A stretch of DNA of 64,000 bases, taken from IMG/VR virus record IMGVR_UViG_3300003177_000020, positions 1 to 64,000 of that record; one strand, 5' to 3'. Under the pieces are notes generated by a model. It ran no database searches and was not told where the DNA came from. It was given only the letters and a program-made list of their open reading frames with translations. The translations under genes and the position numbers were made by a program. The stretch is from a virus. Shown in pieces: positions 35,380 to 42,536 of the stretch (its first letter is position 1; every line of letters begins with the position of its first letter).

Positions 35380-35973
35380 ATGGCAAAAGAATTAGATGAT
35401 CGCGTGCTTGAAGTTTACAAACCACCTTTTTACTACGATCAACATTCAGGATACATTTGCGATTCCAACCACGAAGTTATTTCAGATAAATGGCGTCAAG
35501 GTGTAACGCGAGGTCGTGGATGGGGTCGTGCTTACAAAATGGAAAACTACAAGATTGTTCATGATGAAATCGGAAAGCATATTGCTGCAGCCTTGAATCA
35601 ATACTGGGAAGCCAAGAATACATCAGCACGTGATCCCGATAACGAAGATCCCAAACCTACAGGCAGAGTCAAACACCCCATGCAGCCCGTTGTTTGGTCT
35701 GAAAATAACATACTTCGTTTTCAACAAAATCGTGTTGTGGATTTGATGCTGAAGCAATTGGAAAAACGTGGGTACACACTGAATGATTTGTATCCCGATC
35801 TGCACCGTGAATATGATGATGAGCAAATTTTCGATGACATTGATCAATTCAACCAGCTGATTGGTTATTCGGTTTCAGGCATCCCATTGAATGACGAATC
35901 AATCCAAGATCGCGCTTATGAAGAAGCATACAAAAACGGACTGCTTGAAAGACCAGATACAGAACAGAAGTGA
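35380..35973 (+). CDS. Hypothetical acidic protein
   Basis: 197 aa; ATG 35380 has GAAAGGGATTATT upstream, which overrides an earlier in-frame ATG. Aromatic-rich N-terminal half ('KPPFYYDQHSGYICD', 'RGRGWGRAYKMENYKIV') and an acidic C-terminal half ('DDEQIFDDIDQFNQLIGY'). No family recognised. Confidence 0.65.
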   Translation: MAKELDDRVLEVYKPPFYYDQHSGYICDSNHEVISDKWRQGVTRGRGWGRAYKMENYKIVHDEIGKHIAAALNQYWEAKNTSARDPDNEDPKPTGRVKHPMQPVVWSENNILRFQQNRVVDLMLKQLEKRGYTLNDLYPDLHREYDDEQIFDDIDQFNQLIGYSVSGIPLNDESIQDRAYEEAYKNGLLERPDTEQK

Positions 35974-35997
35974 TCGCCAACACGAAAGGGAAACACC

Positions 35998-36510
35998 ATG
36001 CTCTATTACGTTGATGTTGATCCCATCGGATCTGATACACAATGGAACGACCTATCAACTGCCATTCAAGAACTTGTGAAACTGTGGCATCCAAAACTTT
36101 CTGTGTTTGTTGCGCATGAGATTATCACGCGATTCATATCTTACGACTACCGCAAAGATCCATATATCGCAGGTGTTCAAGTTGCACGATCATGGTGTTT
36201 CGGATTTGTAGAACAAGATTACAGCACGGATGATCACCACGCTTGCCAGATTATCCATGAAGGTCTAAAGGATCTCCAACCAGAAACAGATCAAAAGTTC
36301 GCAGCTCTGCACTTGTTACGCATGGTGTTTCAACCTGCACTCGAAACCAAAATCCAGAATTTGAAAGCAATCATTCGTCTGGCGCAGAACACGGGTGCAG
36401 TCACAGATAAATTGCTTCTTGGTATCTTCAACAAGGCACGATCTCTTTTCCACCAAAAATCAGTCCATATGTTTGATCTCTATTATCACGACCTGCTTCT
36501 TGCGTATTAG
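35998..36510 (+). CDS. Hypothetical protein
   Basis: 170 aa, ATG with GAAAGGGAAACACC upstream. Predicted mostly helical, with 'WNDLSTAIQELVKLWHPKLS' and a His/Asp-rich centre 'DYSTDDHHACQIIHEGL'. No family recognised. Its codons are noticeably richer in C at third positions than those of the first 13 kb. Confidence 0.65.
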   Translation: MLYYVDVDPIGSDTQWNDLSTAIQELVKLWHPKLSVFVAHEIITRFISYDYRKDPYIAGVQVARSWCFGFVEQDYSTDDHHACQIIHEGLKDLQPETDQKFAALHLLRMVFQPALETKIQNLKAIIRLAQNTGAVTDKLLLGIFNKARSLFHQKSVHMFDLYYHDLLLAY

Positions 36511-36537
36511 CACCGCAACAGAAAGGAATACAGCAGC

Positions 36538-36729
36538 ATGAACAAGTTTGTTTTCTGGTTTATAATCTGCATCCCGTTGTTGATCGGGATTCCCACAGGG
36601 TTCTTTTTTCTGCTGAAACCACAAATAGGATTCATCAATATCAACCCGTCCATCGCCTATATTATTTTTGTGGCTTCCATCGCAGCATCTTTTCTAATCT
36701 TTTTGGGAAGCGAACTCACCAAGAAATAA
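36538..36729 (+). CDS. Small membrane protein, two transmembrane helices
   Basis: 63 aa, ATG after GAAAGGAATACAGCAGC. Helix 1 'FVFWFIICIPLLIGIPTGFF' and helix 2 'IAYIIFVASIAASFLIFLG' flank a short loop; the ends are Lys-rich. It could be a holin-like or superinfection-related protein, but its place at the end of a replication operon gives no direct hint. Confidence 0.65.
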   Translation: MNKFVFWFIICIPLLIGIPTGFFFLLKPQIGFININPSIAYIIFVASIAASFLIFLGSELTKK

Positions 36730-36778
36730 TCCCGCACACAATCCCACCTGCAAAACTCTCTTTATTTATTTTTTATAT

Positions 36779-36807
36779 TAGTCACATTATTTTTTGTACT
36801 ATACAAT
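36779..36807 (+). promoter_or_regulatory. Candidate promoter upstream of the basic HTH-like gene
   Basis: TAGTCA (36779-36784), 17 nt, TACAAT (36802-36807), within the AT-rich CTTTATTTATTTTTTATATTAG run. The -35 is poor, so the assignment leans on the good -10 and AT-rich upstream stretch. Confidence 0.35.
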
Positions 36808-36837
36808 TTTTAATCATTCTGCATAAAGGAATACACA

Positions 36838-37758
36838 ATGGCAAAAAGACGAAGCACCAAAAACAAACAAGAAACACAAACTCCAAAAAGCAACACTCAG
36901 GATGTCAAACCACTCTACAAAAAGAAACACAACATCGAAGACGTGCAGCCATTCAAAGACGTCACAGGCACATCCAGAAAGCTCACAAAAGAGATGGTCA
37001 TTGCCAGACGTATCCTCGTCCTGCAAGAGTTCGCCAGAGGCAAAGCACCTGAAGTTATCGCCTACGAAATCGGCACTTCAGAGGAAATTGTACAACGCGA
37101 ACTCGACATCGCTCTCGAAAAGATCGCAAACGAATACACGCACGCTTCACCTTCACAAATATTCGCCAAATACGCCACGTTCCAGTTCGGTGTCCTCAAT
37201 AAGATTCAAAAAGCTTATGAACGCTTTGCTGCCGATCCCTCCATGAAATCCGCATCCGCACAGATCTCCGCTCTCAAAACTCAATCCGATATCTATGACA
37301 AAATTATTCAAAAAGGCGTCGACTTCGGCATTATACAAAACAAACGTAAAAAGAAAGCACAAGACCTTCAATCACAAAATCCCGATCAACTCGCTGGCGT
37401 ACTTCAACAAGAAATTCAAGAAATGATTATCCTACTCAACGAAATCAACCCAAACGCTGCAAACAAAATTAAACAACAATTCAAACAAGAAAAACAAACA
37501 CAACCAAAAACACACACGAAACAAAACAACAATTCAAAACTTAAACAAATACCAAAACACAAAAAACAACAACTCGACAAATGGATGTTCAAAGGCAACG
37601 CTTCACCAGAAATTATCAAAGAACAAGAACTTCAAAAAGCTCTCGAAATTCAAGTCCAACTACACAAATCTAAAAAAGAAAACAATTCAAGCAATCAAGA
37701 CAACTCAACAGAACAAACTTCACAACAGACAAATACAAACACAGAAACAACAAAGTAA
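36838..37758 (+). CDS. Basic HTH-like protein with Gln/Asn/Thr-rich tail (possible small terminase)
   Basis: 306 aa, ATG after AAAGGAATACACA. N-terminal basic segment (MAKRRSTKNKQ). Residues about 58-102 carry a helix-turn-helix-like stretch 'ARRILVLQEFARGKAPEVIA' then 'YEIGTSEEIVQRELD'. Residues 105-210 are coiled coil-like, and the last 130 are Lys/Gln/Asn/Thr-rich low complexity. HTH plus coiled coil would suit a small terminase or a DNA-organising protein, but terL is 23 kb away. Codon choice (AAC, CAA, ATC) and an A/C-rich strand set it apart from genes before 30 kb. Confidence 0.65.
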   Translation: MAKRRSTKNKQETQTPKSNTQDVKPLYKKKHNIEDVQPFKDVTGTSRKLTKEMVIARRILVLQEFARGKAPEVIAYEIGTSEEIVQRELDIALEKIANEYTHASPSQIFAKYATFQFGVLNKIQKAYERFAADPSMKSASAQISALKTQSDIYDKIIQKGVDFGIIQNKRKKKAQDLQSQNPDQLAGVLQQEIQEMIILLNEINPNAANKIKQQFKQEKQTQPKTHTKQNNNSKLKQIPKHKKQQLDKWMFKGNASPEIIKEQELQKALEIQVQLHKSKKENNSSNQDNSTEQTSQQTNTNTETTK

Positions 37759-37827
37759 AAATCAAATATAACAGTAGGACATATAAGAAAAGATCATTTC
37801 ACATTTATTAGAGATTCATACCAGCTT

Positions 37828-37922
37828 CATAGTGGTTTCATGGGGCAGTCATAGGTGGAGTCATCAGTGCTTTACCATAGTGGTATTAGGGGCATTCATA
37901 GGTGGCATCATTAGAGCTTTAT
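37828..37922 (+). repeat. Two imperfect tandem copies of a ~48-bp unit
   Basis: Unit 1 (37828-37875) and unit 2 (37876-37922) both run CATAGTGGT...GGGGCA.TCATAGGTGG..TCAT.AG.GCTTTA. A decayed third copy may continue to about 37945. The repeat lies just after the basic HTH-like gene at the start of a non-coding kilobase. It could be a protein-binding site. Confidence 0.6.
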
Positions 37923-37945
37923 GAGGGCTTCATGATTGTGGTTGG

Positions 37946-38761
37946 TCACAAAGCACAACCACCTGCACCTCCCTATAATTCCCGTGTCATCGGCATATAT
38001 GGGGTTGTAAGCTGCGACTATCTGCCCTTGATTCCTGTCTTCTTTTCCCACGCTGGAATCTTTCCAGACCTTTCTTGCTGCTAAAAAGTGTTCATTTTGG
38101 TGTTTGCTACGCGGTAATTGTTTTGTTGTTGTTGGCATAAAGCTGCGTTATCGTTTAGCTTTTGCTTGTTTTGGTTGTGGTGTAAAAGAAAAGTGTCACG
38201 CGGTGGATCATTCTTGATGGCAGAATGCTTGATTTTGAGTGAAATGTGTTGTTGGCAGCAAATTGGATTTTCCTTTTATGAATCAGTATCTTGCCCTTGT
38301 TTTGTGTTGTTTTTATTTGTAAGAAAAAGTCTGATTGTCTAAAAAGTGAACTACCCGTGTCAATTTTGAAGTTCAAAAAATAGTGTAATGATTTTAGTTG
38401 TTTATCTTTGTAAGAATTTCCCTACACGTGTTTATTGTGCTTTGTTGTGATCTGCTGTTGTTGAGGCTGTGCCGTGTTGAAGGTCTAAACAGGTGATTTG
38501 TTGTTATTGTAACAGAAAGGCTAGTTTTAGGCGTTTTATATGCTTGCTAGATAGATTGTATTGGTTGCGTTGAGTTTTTGCGTAATAGGGCTATTTCTGT
38601 GCTTCGATTTTAAGTGGGTTGTTTTTGTGATCTGGTATGGTGATCCTACGATGTGATCTGCTGTGTGTTGAATTTGTATGGTGTACGTGGTGTTTTCTTG
38701 TTGGTGTTGGTAGTAAAAGCGTAGAGTTATTAGTAAGATGCTAACTTTTTTTATTTATTTC
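37946..38761. other. Non-coding G/T-rich region
   Basis: About 820 nt without a credible gene: open frames here lack ribosome sites and are low complexity. It holds the first copy of a ~230-nt duplicated non-coding element (38197-38440) and leads into the promoter at 38762. It resembles intergenic spacers of the following small-gene cassettes. Confidence 0.6.
38197..38440 (+). repeat. Duplicated non-coding element, copy 1
   Basis: Imperfect copy of 39612-39840. Shared landmarks: CACGCGGT, TCCTTTTAT..A..AGTATCTT, TTTGTAAGAAAAAGTCTGAT (38316-38335), GTAATGATTTTA, and AATTTCCCTACA (about 38415-38426). Conservation of landmarks in order, without an open frame, suggests a functional RNA or regulatory sequence rather than a decayed gene. 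Confidence 0.6.
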
Positions 38762-38790
38762 TTGTATCTGTCATAGGTTAGAGCTACTAT
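38742..38790 (+). promoter_or_regulatory. Cassette promoter TTGTAT-17-TACTAT
   Basis: Upstream element CTAACTTTTTTTATTTATTT, then TTGTAT (38762-38767), 17 nt, TACTAT (38785-38790). Drives the genes at 38834 and 39050. Confidence 0.72.
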
Positions 38791-38813
38791 TTGAACATAA
38801 GGAAACGACAACA

Positions 38814-38826
38814 ACTCAAAAGGAGT
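38814..38826 (+). promoter_or_regulatory. Hairpin-type ribosome site ACTCAAAAGGAGT
   Basis: ACTC and GAGT can pair around AAAAG, placing the Shine-Dalgarno GGAG in a small stem. The same 13-mer is found before genes at 39050 (39030-39042), 46283 (46288-46302), 53580 (53586-53598) and 54156 (54163-54175), with variants at 41626-41640 and 52611-52623. Confidence 0.65.
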
Positions 38827-38833
38827 AAAGAAG

Positions 38834-38956
38834 ATGACAAACGCAGACTGGAAAGCCTACAAAGACGCAAGACGAAAAAGAATCATCAAAGAGAGCATCT
38901 GGATGGCAGCTGCGGTAGCCCTCAAGGCAGCCAGCTACTACGTGATTTTCTGCTAA
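38834..38956 (+). CDS. 40-aa basic peptide, first gene of cassette A
   Basis: MTNADWKAYKDARRKRIIKE start, then a hydrophobic helix 'SIWMAAAVALKAASYYVIF' that could insert in a membrane. The ATG lies 7 nt after the hairpin-type site ACTCAAAAGGAGT, which strongly supports translation. No family recognised; such peptides early after a strong promoter are often host-takeover factors. Confidence 0.6.
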   Translation: MTNADWKAYKDARRKRIIKESIWMAAAVALKAASYYVIFC

Positions 38957-39049
38957 GGAACCACGGCAGATACAGAGAACAAATATTTCTTGTAACATGA
39001 AAAGGTAGTAATACCGCTACCTTGTAACCACTCAAAAGGAGTGAAGAAG

Positions 39050-39307
39050 ATGGAAACAGTACGCATGATCACAGGTGCAGAGTTGGACGCAAAGCTGGCA
39101 AAGAACATGGAATTTGAAGCGTGGATGGACGATGTGGATGCCATGATTCAACGTCTAACAGGATTAGGATGTGATGATTTTGTTGACATCTGCTACAGAG
39201 ATCTTTTCGACGCAGGATGTCTTCCCGATGGCGCACTTGAAGAACTGGCAGCGCAAGACAGCGTTTTTGCTGAGTTTATGCGAGCAGAGGGCTACCACAT
39301 CGATTGA
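39050..39307 (+). CDS. Small acidic protein, second gene of cassette A
   Basis: 85 aa, ATG 39050, 7 nt after a second exact copy of ACTCAAAAGGAGT. 'EFEAWMDDVDAMIQRLTGLG' and 'DDFVDICYRDLFDAGCLPD' give an acidic, helical protein. No family recognised. Probably cotranscribed with the 40-aa gene. Confidence 0.65.
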   Translation: METVRMITGAELDAKLAKNMEFEAWMDDVDAMIQRLTGLGCDDFVDICYRDLFDAGCLPDGALEELAAQDSVFAEFMRAEGYHID

Positions 39308-39390
39308 TTGGATCGAAACAACAAACAACAACGCAGCACGCAATAAGGCAACGCTGCACAACAGCCTGATAGAAGGCAAAGGACACGGTT

Positions 39391-39615
39391 ATGAAAATGG
39401 CACACGTAGCGAGAATCATTGATAATTTTGACCAAAATGTCATTGTTGCAACACCAACCAAACGAGGCATTCGCATCGGAGATGAACATCATCGGTGTTG
39501 GTTGGACAAGAAACAGGCAACCAAAGCAGTCCGAAAACTGAAGAAATTGAAAGGACAAGTTGGCGATTCTTATGAGGATTTTTGGGCAGCCATTGATTTT
39601 GGATTGCAAAAGTGA
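39391..39615 (+). CDS. Small hypothetical protein
   Basis: 74 aa. ATG 39391 follows GGCAAAGGACACGGTT, where GCC/GGC pair in a small hairpin just before AAAGGA, a second recurrent leader type here (also at 40071 and 40859). N-terminal beta strands ('VIVATPTKRGIRIGDEHH'), then a basic helix 'KKQATKAVRKLKKLKGQVG'. No family recognised. Confidence 0.62.
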   Translation: MKMAHVARIIDNFDQNVIVATPTKRGIRIGDEHHRCWLDKKQATKAVRKLKKLKGQVGDSYEDFWAAIDFGLQK

Positions 39616-39840
39616 CACGCGGTTGTTCTTTTCTACCAGCAGCCTTTCTTTTGAAATTCCTTTTATAGAATAGTATCTTACCATGCTTTTATGTGGTGTT
39701 GCTTATTTCTGCATTTGTAAGAAAAAGTCTGATGGACAATTTTGGTGTGTCCCTCGTGCAGATTTTAAAATGCAAGACACAAATGTAATGATTTTACGGA
39801 CTTATCCTTTGTAGGAATTTCCCTACAAGCACTTTTATAC
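39612..39840 (+). repeat. Duplicated non-coding element, copy 2
   Basis: Second copy of 38197-38440 beginning at the stop of the 39391 gene. Contains TTTGTAAGAAAAAGTCTGAT (39714-39733), GTAATGATTTTA and the near-palindrome GTAGGAATTTCCCTAC (39811-39826). In this copy the palindrome is a better stem (GTAGG/CCTAC) than in copy 1. Confidence 0.6.
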
Positions 39841-39979
39841 AGGATGTGATCTTGGAAGGTGATCCGTATGATCTCCAAAAGTGATCTGTATTGGCAGATA
39901 ATTGGTGGTTCCACGGCAGTCCTGATGGGTAAGATTGTGTGTTTTTGAAAATAATTGTGTAGTGATAACGCCTACATAC
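39841..39979. other. Spacer before cassette promoter
   Basis: No gene. GATC-rich stretch followed by GATAACGCCTACATACTAAC, a sequence repeated before the 40.79 kb promoter (AATAACGCCTAGATGCTAAC). Confidence 0.5.
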
Positions 39980-40028
39980 TAACTTTTTTTATTTATTCCC
40001 TGTATTTTGCATCAAACATCTGTATACT
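39979..40028 (+). promoter_or_regulatory. Cassette promoter CTGTAT-17-TATACT
   Basis: ACTAACTTTTTTTATTTATT, then CTGTAT (40000-40005), 17 nt, TATACT (40023-40028). It is followed by the conserved leader CATAACGAAGC and drives genes at 40097 and 40341. Confidence 0.68.
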
Positions 40029-40096
40029 AAGGACATAACGAAGCAGCGCACAACGCAACGTTTCACAACAGCCCATAAGAGGCAAAGGAAAAGATC

Positions 40097-40303
40097 ATGA
40101 CAAAGAAACAAAGAGAAGAAAGCCAACTCGCAGAAACAAACTTCAACGTACAAAGACTCTGCGAAGAAGCCCAACAAAAGCTGGCAGAAATTGCAGAGGG
40201 TATCAACCGCAACCACAACCTTGAAACAGCCAGCGAAATTGAAGAAAGCCTCGCATACTTCGTAGATCAACTCAACGGATTACGCAAACAAATCAAAGCG
40301 TAA
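40097..40303 (+). CDS. Small coiled-coil protein, cassette B
   Basis: 68 aa, ATG 40097 with GGCAAAGGAAAAGATC upstream. Entirely helical, acidic/basic heptads ('LCEEAQQKLAEIAEGINRN', 'IEESLAYFVDQLNGLRKQI'). No family recognised. Confidence 0.62.
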   Translation: MTKKQREESQLAETNFNVQRLCEEAQQKLAEIAEGINRNHNLETASEIEESLAYFVDQLNGLRKQIKA

Positions 40304-40340
40304 GCCAAACAGCAACCCAAAAAGGGAAAGGACAACAATC

Positions 40341-40492
40341 ATGGACAGACTTGAAGAATTGGAATCAAACATCATCAACCTGACCTAGATCATTTTGATT
40401 TACCCTCGGAACACACCGCGATAGCAATGGCAACCGAACTGAAACAAGCGGTACTTATCCTCACCAAATACCGCAAGAAGCTCAAAGGCTAA
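40341..40492 (+). pseudogene. Tiny gene broken by a frame change
   Basis: ATG 40341 (GGGAAAGGACAACAATC upstream) reads MDRLEELESNIINLT and stops at TAG 40386-40388. The -1 frame from about 40383 continues 'DHFDLPSEHTAIAMATELKQ' and '...VLILTKYRKKLKG' to TAA 40490-40492, giving a sensible ~50-aa helical protein. A missing base near 40380 would restore it. Either an assembly error or a real lesion. Confidence 0.5.
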
Positions 40493-40766
40493 AAGGCTAA
40501 CACCCGCAACATCCTACCACGCAGCCCTTCCTGCACGCTTTCTTTTCAATTCCCTATAATTACCCCACAAACACAATCGCAGCCCTTGTGTCGGCTGTAT
40601 CGCGGTATCTGGTAGGTTGTACATTATGTTGCACTTGTGATCTGCAGCTGATGATCTTGGTAGGCGATCAAGCTTGTTTCCTATGGATTATGATCGGATC
40701 ACTTACAGAAAAAGATCATTCTGTCTAAATAGCAAACATAATTCTTTAGCAATAACGCCTAGATGC
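40493..40766. other. Spacer between cassettes
   Basis: No gene. Begins with CTACCACGCAGCCCTTCCTG and TTCAATTCCCTATAATT..CCC, phrases echoed after 41299 and near 37965, then a GATC-rich part and the AATAACGCCTAGATGC block before the promoter. Confidence 0.5.
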
Positions 40767-40815
40767 TAACTTTTTATAAATAAAGCTTGTAAAGTGAAGT
40801 GATCCTAGCTACTAT
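40767..40815 (+). promoter_or_regulatory. Cassette promoter TTGTAA-17-TACTAT
   Basis: GCTAACTTTTTATAAATAAA, TTGTAA (40787-40792), 17 nt, TACTAT (40810-40815), followed by CATAACGAAGC. Best match to consensus on this strand; drives the gene at 40883. Confidence 0.75.
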
Positions 40816-40882
40816 CACAACATAACGAAGCGGGACGCAATAAAGCAAACCGCGCAACGCCTAAAAGGCAAAGGATAAGAAA

Positions 40883-41299
40883 ATGGAAAACATGACAAAA
40901 ACCGAACAGTTCAACCTTTTGGAAGGCATCACGCTCAAGACGATCAAAGGACGCGCTGAGATGCTCAAGCAGAAAGTTTTGAACGCCATCCAAGGGAACT
41001 GCGCAGCCTTTCGAATTGAGGAACTCTGCAAATCGGAAGCCTACACCGAACATCTGATGCGGTACGAGAGGCTGCGCAACCACAAAGATTTTGAAAACCG
41101 ACCATTTGACGCCTACTTGGAAGCCATGAAGCACCAAGAAAGAGTTCTTTTCTCACAGGCAGATGGCGAATTTTCAACCAGCGCAGCTTACCGCTGCAAC
41201 GCGCACTATAAAATACAAGTGGCGCGGGAACTGATGCAAGACCCTCTCTACCAAATGGCAAAAGACGCATCTGCCGAATACAAGGCAAACGAAGCGTAA
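40883..41299 (+). CDS. Hypothetical protein, cassette C
   Basis: 138 aa, ATG 40883 with GGCAAAGGATAAGAAA upstream (GCCTAAAAGGC hairpin). Helical, rich in Glu/Lys/Tyr, with 'AFRIEELCKSEAYTEHLMRY' and 'FSTSAAYRCNAHYKIQVARE'. No family recognised. A strong dedicated promoter points to high early expression. Confidence 0.65.
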   Translation: MENMTKTEQFNLLEGITLKTIKGRAEMLKQKVLNAIQGNCAAFRIEELCKSEAYTEHLMRYERLRNHKDFENRPFDAYLEAMKHQERVLFSQADGEFSTSAAYRCNAHYKIQVARELMQDPLYQMAKDASAEYKANEA

Positions 41300-41532
41300 C
41301 ACACGCCAAACAAAAGCCCACCCGATCAAACCTACCAGCAGCCTCCTAATTCCCCACAAAGCGCAACACAAACAAACCTCGCGCAAGTCCCTCCTTTGAT
41401 CTGCATACAAACAGGCAGGACTTGGGATAGGCGCAGCCTCCCTGCGTTGCCTTATGGTCGCGTAATTCAGATCACATTAGGATCACTTCTACAATTCGCA
41501 CTTTCAATTCTTTAGTCTTATCGCTTACTTGC
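41300..41532. other. Spacer between cassettes
   Basis: No gene. Contains CCTACCAGCAGCCTCCTAAT, recalling the spacers after 39615 and 40492, and a GATCACATTAGGATCACTTC stretch. Confidence 0.5.
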
Positions 41533-41581
41533 TAACTATTTTTATTTATTCCTTGTAAGTTACACCGATCATCTCTACTAT
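41533..41581 (+). promoter_or_regulatory. Cassette promoter TTGTAA-17-TACTAT
   Basis: CTAACTATTTTTATTTATTC, TTGTAA (41553-41558), 17 nt, TACTAT (41576-41581). Drives the gene at 41645. Confidence 0.75.
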
Positions 41582-41644
41582 AAGAATCAAGAAACGGGTA
41601 ACGCAATAAAGCACAGCCCAACAACAACTCTAAAGGAGTTCAAA

Positions 41645-41926
41645 ATGATTACATCAAACAAAGCCTACCACGAAGCAGCAAACAACAACGCAGCATTTGA
41701 AGCACTCGCAACACAACACGGACATGAAGCGGTAGCAGATGCGCTGGCAACCTACCACCAAGAACACGCAACATTCAATGATAACGGTGAGTTGGAAGTG
41801 CCTAACGAAGACTTCCCAACAGCAGATGACGGCTACACAGTTGACCAATGGGTTGCAGACGTACTCAACGGAAATGGCGACGATGGCGAAGATTTGATAC
41901 CAACAGAAGAAGACTTCATCATCTAA
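41645..41926 (+). CDS. Small acidic protein, cassette D
   Basis: 93 aa, ATG after AACTCTAAAGGAGTTCAAA, a variant of the hairpin-type ribosome site. Strongly acidic, with Asn/Ala-rich start ('YHEAANNNAAFEALATQHGH') and a C-terminus full of Asp/Glu ('NGNGDDGEDLIPTEEDF'). Acidic DNA mimics and anti-restriction proteins share such composition, but there is no specific match. Followed by a good terminator. Confidence 0.65.
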   Translation: MITSNKAYHEAANNNAAFEALATQHGHEAVADALATYHQEHATFNDNGELEVPNEDFPTADDGYTVDQWVADVLNGNGDDGEDLIPTEEDFII

Positions 41927-41957
41927 GAAAAACCAAAAGAAAACGCAAGCTTAGAAT

Positions 41958-41988
41958 GCTCTAGCAGAACATCGCTAGGGCTTTTTTT
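41958..41988 (+). terminator. Rho-independent terminator
   Basis: GCTCTAGC (41958-41965) pairs with GCTAGGGC (41974-41981; one G.U) over AGAACATC, followed by TTTTTTT. It closes the rightward small-gene strip before the leftward block. Confidence 0.85.
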
Positions 41989-42257
41989 GTAACCACACCA
42001 TGCCATCCTACAACCACCTACCAGAACATAGCAAGCGATACAGGCTACACAGCGCGATTACAACAGGCAACATAACCCAACGTACCAATAGCAGCCTAAA
42101 ACGCCACAAACGCAACATATAGCCTTCCTCGTACAAGTTAGAGGCTACCATGCACACCTTCATTCATAGGGGGGGGGATTAGGAGGGGTTACAAAACACA
42201 ACGGATGCGATCAATTTTGAAATAAGTTCACTTGCAGTAATGGCACTTGCAGTAAGT
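41989..42257. other. Convergent non-coding region
   Basis: No gene supported. Contains a run of nine G (42169-42177) and a short duplicated phrase CACTTGCAGTAA (42229-42240 and 42243-42260 area). Lies between the rightward terminator and the end of the leftward gene block. Confidence 0.5.
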
Positions 42258-42536
42258 TCACTTTCCGAACACATATTTCTGGAAAGTTTCTTCATTGATG
42301 ATTCCAGAGTTGCGAAGTCTATCGATGACTCCGAACCATTTTTTATCAGCCAGCCATTCAAGTCCTTCATTTTCAAACAGAGCGATATCGTCTGGTGTTG
42401 CTTGTGGCAGACTTGAGTGGACTACTTTTTTGTGGATGAGACCACCTAGTTCATTGACTTGGTAACCTCCGAGTATAACTAGCGGTTCTTTTGTGTCTTT
42501 TGCGATCATTGGTTTATTTGGATTTCGTTTTTTCAT
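42258..42536 (-). CDS. Small hypothetical protein
   Basis: 92 aa from ATG 42536 (AAGGTGAGCAGCACA upstream; GTG 42548 is an alternative). Basic N-terminus, then 'PLVILGGYQVNELGGLIHKK' and an acidic helical end. No family recognised. Last gene of the leftward block; overlaps the preceding gene's end by 23 nt. Confidence 0.6.
   Translation of the reverse strand: MKKRNPNKPMIAKDTKEPLVILGGYQVNELGGLIHKKVVHSSLPQATPDDIALFENEGLEWLADKKWFGVIDRLRNSGIINEETFQKYVFGK

Noticed and set aside
37902-38342. Two frames of 60 and 74 codons in the non-coding region
   Set aside because: Cys/Phe/Trp-rich text, no ribosome site, and part overlaps the duplicated non-coding element.
42169-42177. Run of nine G as a functional signal
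   Set aside because: Isolated homopolymer in a convergent spacer; more likely neutral or an assembly-length artefact.
42179-42376. 65-codon minus-strand frame
   Set aside because: Overlaps the better supported gene 42258-42536 in another frame and has no ribosome site.
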